Source: Eubacterium sp.
GTDB taxonomy: Bacteria; Bacillota; Clostridia; Lachnospirales; Lachnospiraceae
DNA length: 64,000 nt
Assembly: GCA_017477505.1 (NCBI GenBank)
Contig: JAFUVQ010000015.1
Span: forward strand, 150,192-214,191
Reading direction: 5' to 3'
In this document: piece after piece, positions 60,927 to 64,000 of the stretch
Numbering within the stretch: position 1 is the stretch's first letter
Layout of the letters: every line of letters begins with the position of its first letter
The notes under the pieces: model-generated
Told to the model about the DNA's origin: nothing
The model's database searches: none
What the model saw: only the letters and a program-made list of their open reading frames with translations
Made by a program: the position numbers and the translations under genes

Positions 60927-61007
60927 TCCGGTGAAGTAATAGAGTAGTGACAGCTTGTTTCACATTTGATTTCAAGAGAATAAAGATGTAATGAAAGGAG
61001 AAAAGAA

Positions 61008-61241
61008 ATGTTACATCCATCATATACAGACCTTATGGAGGTCGTTAACAGTGAAGTAGAACCGGGCGAGCAGCCGGTAGTTCAGAGCAGATATTCCATA
61101 GTGCTTGCTACAGCAAAAAGAGCAAGACAGATAGTAAACGGTTCAGAACCTCTTGTAAAGAATTCGAAGAACATGAAGCCTCTTTCTATTGCAGTTGAAG
61201 AACTGTACCAGGGAAAGGTAAAGATAGTAGGTGACGAATAA
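61008..61241 (+). CDS. rpoZ: RNA polymerase omega subunit
   Basis: Omega helps assemble RNA polymerase. The 77-residue sequence has LHPSYTDLMEVV and SRYSIVLATAKRARQI, the conserved contact region with beta-prime. AAAGGAG lies before ATG 61008. It lies between gmk and priA as in many Firmicutes. Confidence 0.95.
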   Translation: MLHPSYTDLMEVVNSEVEPGEQPVVQSRYSIVLATAKRARQIVNGSEPLVKNSKNMKPLSIAVEELYQGKVKIVGDE

Positions 61242-61250
61242 TTGTTTACG

Positions 61251-61286
61251 GGAGTCAGTGGAGCATGCTTCTTGACTCCTTTTTTT
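61251..61286 (+). terminator. Terminator after rpoZ
   Basis: GGAGTCA (61251-61257) and TGACTCC (61273-61279) with seven T residues; an inner GAGCATGCTTC can add pairs. Confidence 0.8.
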
Positions 61287-61396
61287 ATATAATAGAAAAA
61301 CTTCCGGGAGATGTACATGTCGCGAGCATCATGCTTTATTCATGATAATAACTTCTGGAAATGGCGAAAGTTGATTTGAACGTGGAGACCTAGATA

Positions 61397-63397
61397 GTGG
61401 CAGACAGATTTGCGGATGTGATCATAGATATATCCCACAAGGATATTGACAGAACATTTGAATACAGAGTTCCGGAGGATATGCCTCTCGAGGTGGGGGA
61501 TGTGGTCAAAATTCCATTTGGAAATGGAAACAGAACCAGAAACGGTTATGTCATCAGAATAAAGGATGAGCCGGGCTTCGATGTGACGAGGCTTAAATCC
61601 ATCATCGGGAAGAAAGAAGGCGGAATACCTATAGAAAGCAAGCTTATATGTCTTGCTTCTTTCATGCATGAGAATTATGGCGGAACCATGATAAATGCAC
61701 TTAAGACAGTCATGCCCGTAAGAAAGGTTGTGACGAAAAAGGGCAATGTCAAACAGGTTTCCTATGGATTGTCAGGCCAGAAAACAGTTGAAGAACTGAA
61801 CCCGGTACAGACAGAGATACTGGATGATTTTATTCAGGATTATGATTTTGGTATAAGAAATACATATCTTCTTCATGGTATAACAGGAAGCGGAAAGACC
61901 GAAGTATATATAAGACTTGCTGAGCACGTTATTCAGGGCGGAAAGCAGGTCATAGTGCTGGTTCCCGAGATAGCTCTTACATTCCAGATGGTTCAGAGAT
62001 TCAGAAATGTCTTCGGGGAAAGGATTTCAATAATTAATTCCAAACTTTCGGCCGGTGAAAAGTACAGGGAGCTTGAGAAGGCGAGAGACGGTTCGACTGA
62101 TATAGTTATCGGGCCGAGGTCGGCTCTCTTCACTCCATTTCCTGATACGGGCCTCATCATTGTGGATGAAGAGCATGATGGTGCTTATAAGAGTGAGAAT
62201 ACACCGAGATATCATGCAAGAGAGATAGCTGTTGAGAGAGCAAGACTGGAAGGGGCATCAGTAGTCCTGGGTTCGGCAACACCATCACTCACAAGCTATT
62301 TTAAGGCAAAGGAAGGGCAGTATAAGCTCTGGGAGATGGACAGACGCGCCACAGGGCAGGAGCTTGCTGAAGTAAAGACTGTAGACCTCAGAGAGGAACT
62401 GAAGGCCGGCAATAAGAGCATAATATCGGGAATTCTTTTTGAGAAAATGACCGAAGCTTTTGAGAGACATGAGAAAGTCATGCTATTCCTCAATAAAAGA
62501 GGTTATAACAGTTTCATATCCTGCAGAAGCTGCGGCGAGGTGGTTAAATGTCCTAATTGCTCAGTTTCGCTTTCCTATCATAAGGGCGATATTATGATGT
62601 GCCATTTCTGCGGTCATACAGAAAAGGCACCTAAGTTATGCCCTAAGTGTGGTTCTCCTTTTATCGCAGGTTTCGGGACGGGAACCGAAAAGGTTGTGAC
62701 TGAGGTGAAGAAACTTTTCCCGGAGATAAATGTACTTCGTATGGATAAGGATACTACCGGAAGAAAGGGCTCACATGGAGAGATTCTCGAAGCATTCAGA
62801 AATGGTTCGGCTGATTGTCTTGTGGGAACCCAGATGATAGTTAAGGGGCATGATTTTCCGTTAGTTACGGTAGTAGGAGTGCTTCTTGCAGATATGGGAC
62901 TTTTCAGTGATGATTACGAGGCTCCGGAAAGGACTTTTGATATACTTACTCAGGCGGCAGGCAGAGCGGGACGGAGCGACAGAAAAGGTTCTGTCATAAT
63001 CCAGACCTACAATCCTGACCACTATGCCATTAAGGCGGCTGAAAGCCAGGATTATAAAGCATTTTATGATATGGAGATTGAGTATAGAAGACTGCTAAGG
63101 CTTCCTCCCGTAATGAGAATGATGGAAATAATGATAAGCTGTTCCGAACCGGAGGATGCGGATGAGGTGGCGAAAGGACTGAGCGAAGAACTTATCCGTC
63201 AGGTTAAGGACGATGAAACGGCAGTGCTCGGGCCGGGAGTTGCCAGAGTGGAAAGACTGAACAATCGCTCCAGACGTATTATATATATCAAATCATTACA
63301 TTTATCTAAGCTGAGGAAGGCAGAGTTTTTGGTGACAAAGCTTATTGATGAGGTATATAATAGTAAGGATGCGGAAGTGCAGTTTGATTATGAATAA
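61397..63397 (+). CDS. priA: Primosomal replication protein N' (helicase PriA)
   Basis: PriA restarts stalled replication forks. It has the DNA-binding N-terminus (DISHKDIDRTFEYRVPEDM), Walker A HGITGSGKTEVY, Walker B VDEEHDGAY, a cysteine cluster for two zincs (CRSCG, CPNC, CHFCG, CPKCG, about 376-422), and AAGRAGRSDRKG. At 666 residues it is shorter than E. coli PriA but normal for the phylum. The start GTG 61397 has GGAG about 9 bases before it. Confidence 0.96.
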   Translation: MADRFADVIIDISHKDIDRTFEYRVPEDMPLEVGDVVKIPFGNGNRTRNGYVIRIKDEPGFDVTRLKSIIGKKEGGIPIESKLICLASFMHENYGGTMINALKTVMPVRKVVTKKGNVKQVSYGLSGQKTVEELNPVQTEILDDFIQDYDFGIRNTYLLHGITGSGKTEVYIRLAEHVIQGGKQVIVLVPEIALTFQMVQRFRNVFGERISIINSKLSAGEKYRELEKARDGSTDIVIGPRSALFTPFPDTGLIIVDEEHDGAYKSENTPRYHAREIAVERARLEGASVVLGSATPSLTSYFKAKEGQYKLWEMDRRATGQELAEVKTVDLREELKAGNKSIISGILFEKMTEAFERHEKVMLFLNKRGYNSFISCRSCGEVVKCPNCSVSLSYHKGDIMMCHFCGHTEKAPKLCPKCGSPFIAGFGTGTEKVVTEVKKLFPEINVLRMDKDTTGRKGSHGEILEAFRNGSADCLVGTQMIVKGHDFPLVTVVGVLLADMGLFSDDYEAPERTFDILTQAAGRAGRSDRKGSVIIQTYNPDHYAIKAAESQDYKAFYDMEIEYRRLLRLPPVMRMMEIMISCSEPEDADEVAKGLSEELIRQVKDDETAVLGPGVARVERLNNRSRRIIYIKSLHLSKLRKAEFLVTKLIDEVYNSKDAEVQFDYE

Positions 63398-63427
63398 GGC
63401 ATTAATATAATTTAGGAGGATTGGAAA

Positions 63428-63922
63428 ATGGCAATAAGAAATATTCGTGTTGATGGCGATGACATACTCCGTAAGGTATCAAAGCCTGTAAAGGAAATGA
63501 CAGACAGAATATCGGAATTGATCGATGATATGTTTGATACCATGTATGAATCAAACGGAGTCGGCCTTGCTGCGCCTCAGGTTGGTATTCTTAAGAGGAT
63601 AGTTGTAATAGATGTTATGGATGATGATCCTCTCTGCCTGATCAATCCGGAGATTATTGAAGAGGATGGGGAGCAGACCGGTGAAGAAGGCTGTCTGTCA
63701 CTTCCCGGACTTGTAGGTGATGTTACAAGACCGATGCATGTAGTATGTAAGGCATTTGACAGAGATATGAATGAGATAATTGTAGAAGGTGAAGGCCTTA
63801 AGGCAAGATGCATCTGCCATGAGCTGGATCACCTTGACGGGGTTCTCTATAAGGATCTTGCTCTGGACGGGCTTCATCCTGTAAAGAGACCGGAAGAGAT
63901 GGAAGAGTACGAAGACGATTGA
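63428..63922 (+). CDS. def: Peptide deformylase
   Basis: Def removes the formyl group from new proteins. The three metal-site motifs are [18 protein letters not shown] and [12 protein letters not shown] (HExxH-type). It has 164 residues and AGGAGG before ATG 63428. It follows priA after 30 bases, usually ahead of fmt. Confidence 0.97.
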   Translation: MAIRNIRVDGDDILRKVSKPVKEMTDRISELIDDMFDTMYESNGVGLAAPQVGILKRIVVIDVMDDDPLCLINPEIIEEDGEQTGEEGCLSLPGLVGDVTRPMHVVCKAFDRDMNEIIVEGEGLKARCICHELDHLDGVLYKDLALDGLHPVKRPEEMEEYEDD

Positions 63923-63991
63923 CGGAACTGGAACTTTCAATCCGGTTAAGTTAATCTGAATGGTTTTGTTAAGTATTGGAAGGGAATAAAA

Positions 63992-64000
63992 TTGGACGAG
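63992..64000 (+). CDS. Possible start of the next gene (first three codons only)
   Basis: GGAAGGG is followed 7 bases later by TTG-GAC-GAG at the window edge. fmt would be expected after def, but three codons cannot identify it. Confidence 0.3.

Noticed and set aside
1-64000. tRNA, rRNA, insertion sequence, prophage or origin of replication
   Set aside because: No tRNA cloverleaf, rRNA segment, transposase, integrase, att-like repeat or DnaA-box cluster was recognised in any gap.

Overview
The window looks like a chromosomal segment of a low-to-moderate GC Firmicute, most likely a Lachnospiraceae member of the Butyrivibrio/Pseudobutyrivibrio type. The reasons are strong AGGAGG-type ribosome binding sites, several TTG/GTG starts, HrcA/CIRCE control of clpB, an L10 leader in front of rplJL, the yicC-gmk-rpoZ-priA-def order, SPKTG-type cell-wall sorting, CDP-polyol (teichoic-acid-like) genes, and cytosolic LacI-like sensor/GGDEF proteins. 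The genus is an inference. No rRNA, tRNA, IS element, prophage or CRISPR array was found.

Layout. 1-5.2 kb: the end of comEC, an aquaporin, rpsT with a long structured leader and a Suv3-like RNA helicase (both minus strand), and holA. 5.2-12.5 kb: glgB, a PutP-type symporter, ung, degV and a membrane-anchored SH3/SleB wall hydrolase whose promoter lies inside an inverted repeat. 12.6-18.1 kb: a LacI-like sensor/diguanylate cyclase, then argC, argJ and argB behind an ArgR-like operator. 18.2-22.8 kb: a comEA-like lipoprotein, an orphan OmpR-type regulator, a fusion of a degenerate alpha/beta hydrolase with a methyltransferase, and an AMP-forming ligase, tightly packed. 22.8-27.3 kb: a long structured and repetitive leader, a GH25 lysozyme, and a sortase-anchored VaFE-repeat surface protein. 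27.3-33.2 kb: a TarI/IspD cytidylyltransferase, an SDR epimerase, a duplicated TagF-like polymerase and a GH13 glucosidase. 33.2-35.1 kb (minus): a second sensor/GGDEF protein. 35.2-41.4 kb: rplJ-rplL, a CASTOR/POLLUX-like channel and clpB. 41.5-51.2 kb: a REC-GGDEF-REC-HD-GYP protein, a hybrid histidine kinase with a duplicated receptor, nnr, alr and a soluble CorC-like protein. 51.2-57.5 kb: yebC, a cytidylate-kinase-like protein, glgA and a 972-residue protein with an atypical kinase-like signature. 57.5-64 kb: rqcH, yicC, gmk, rpoZ, priA, def and the first codons of another gene.

Themes. Four proteins carry signalling-nucleotide or phosphorelay domains. Cell-surface functions are frequent: wall hydrolases, a surface adhesin, D-alanine supply and polyol-phosphate polymer synthesis. 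Glycogen/alpha-glucan genes (glgB, glgA, GH13) are scattered rather than in one operon. Several proteins contain an active domain beside a degenerate duplicate (TagF-like, hybrid kinase, GGDEF/REC protein). The least explained loci are the kinase-like protein at 54.5-57.4 kb and the regulator/pseudo-hydrolase-methyltransferase/ligase operon at 18.9-22.8 kb.
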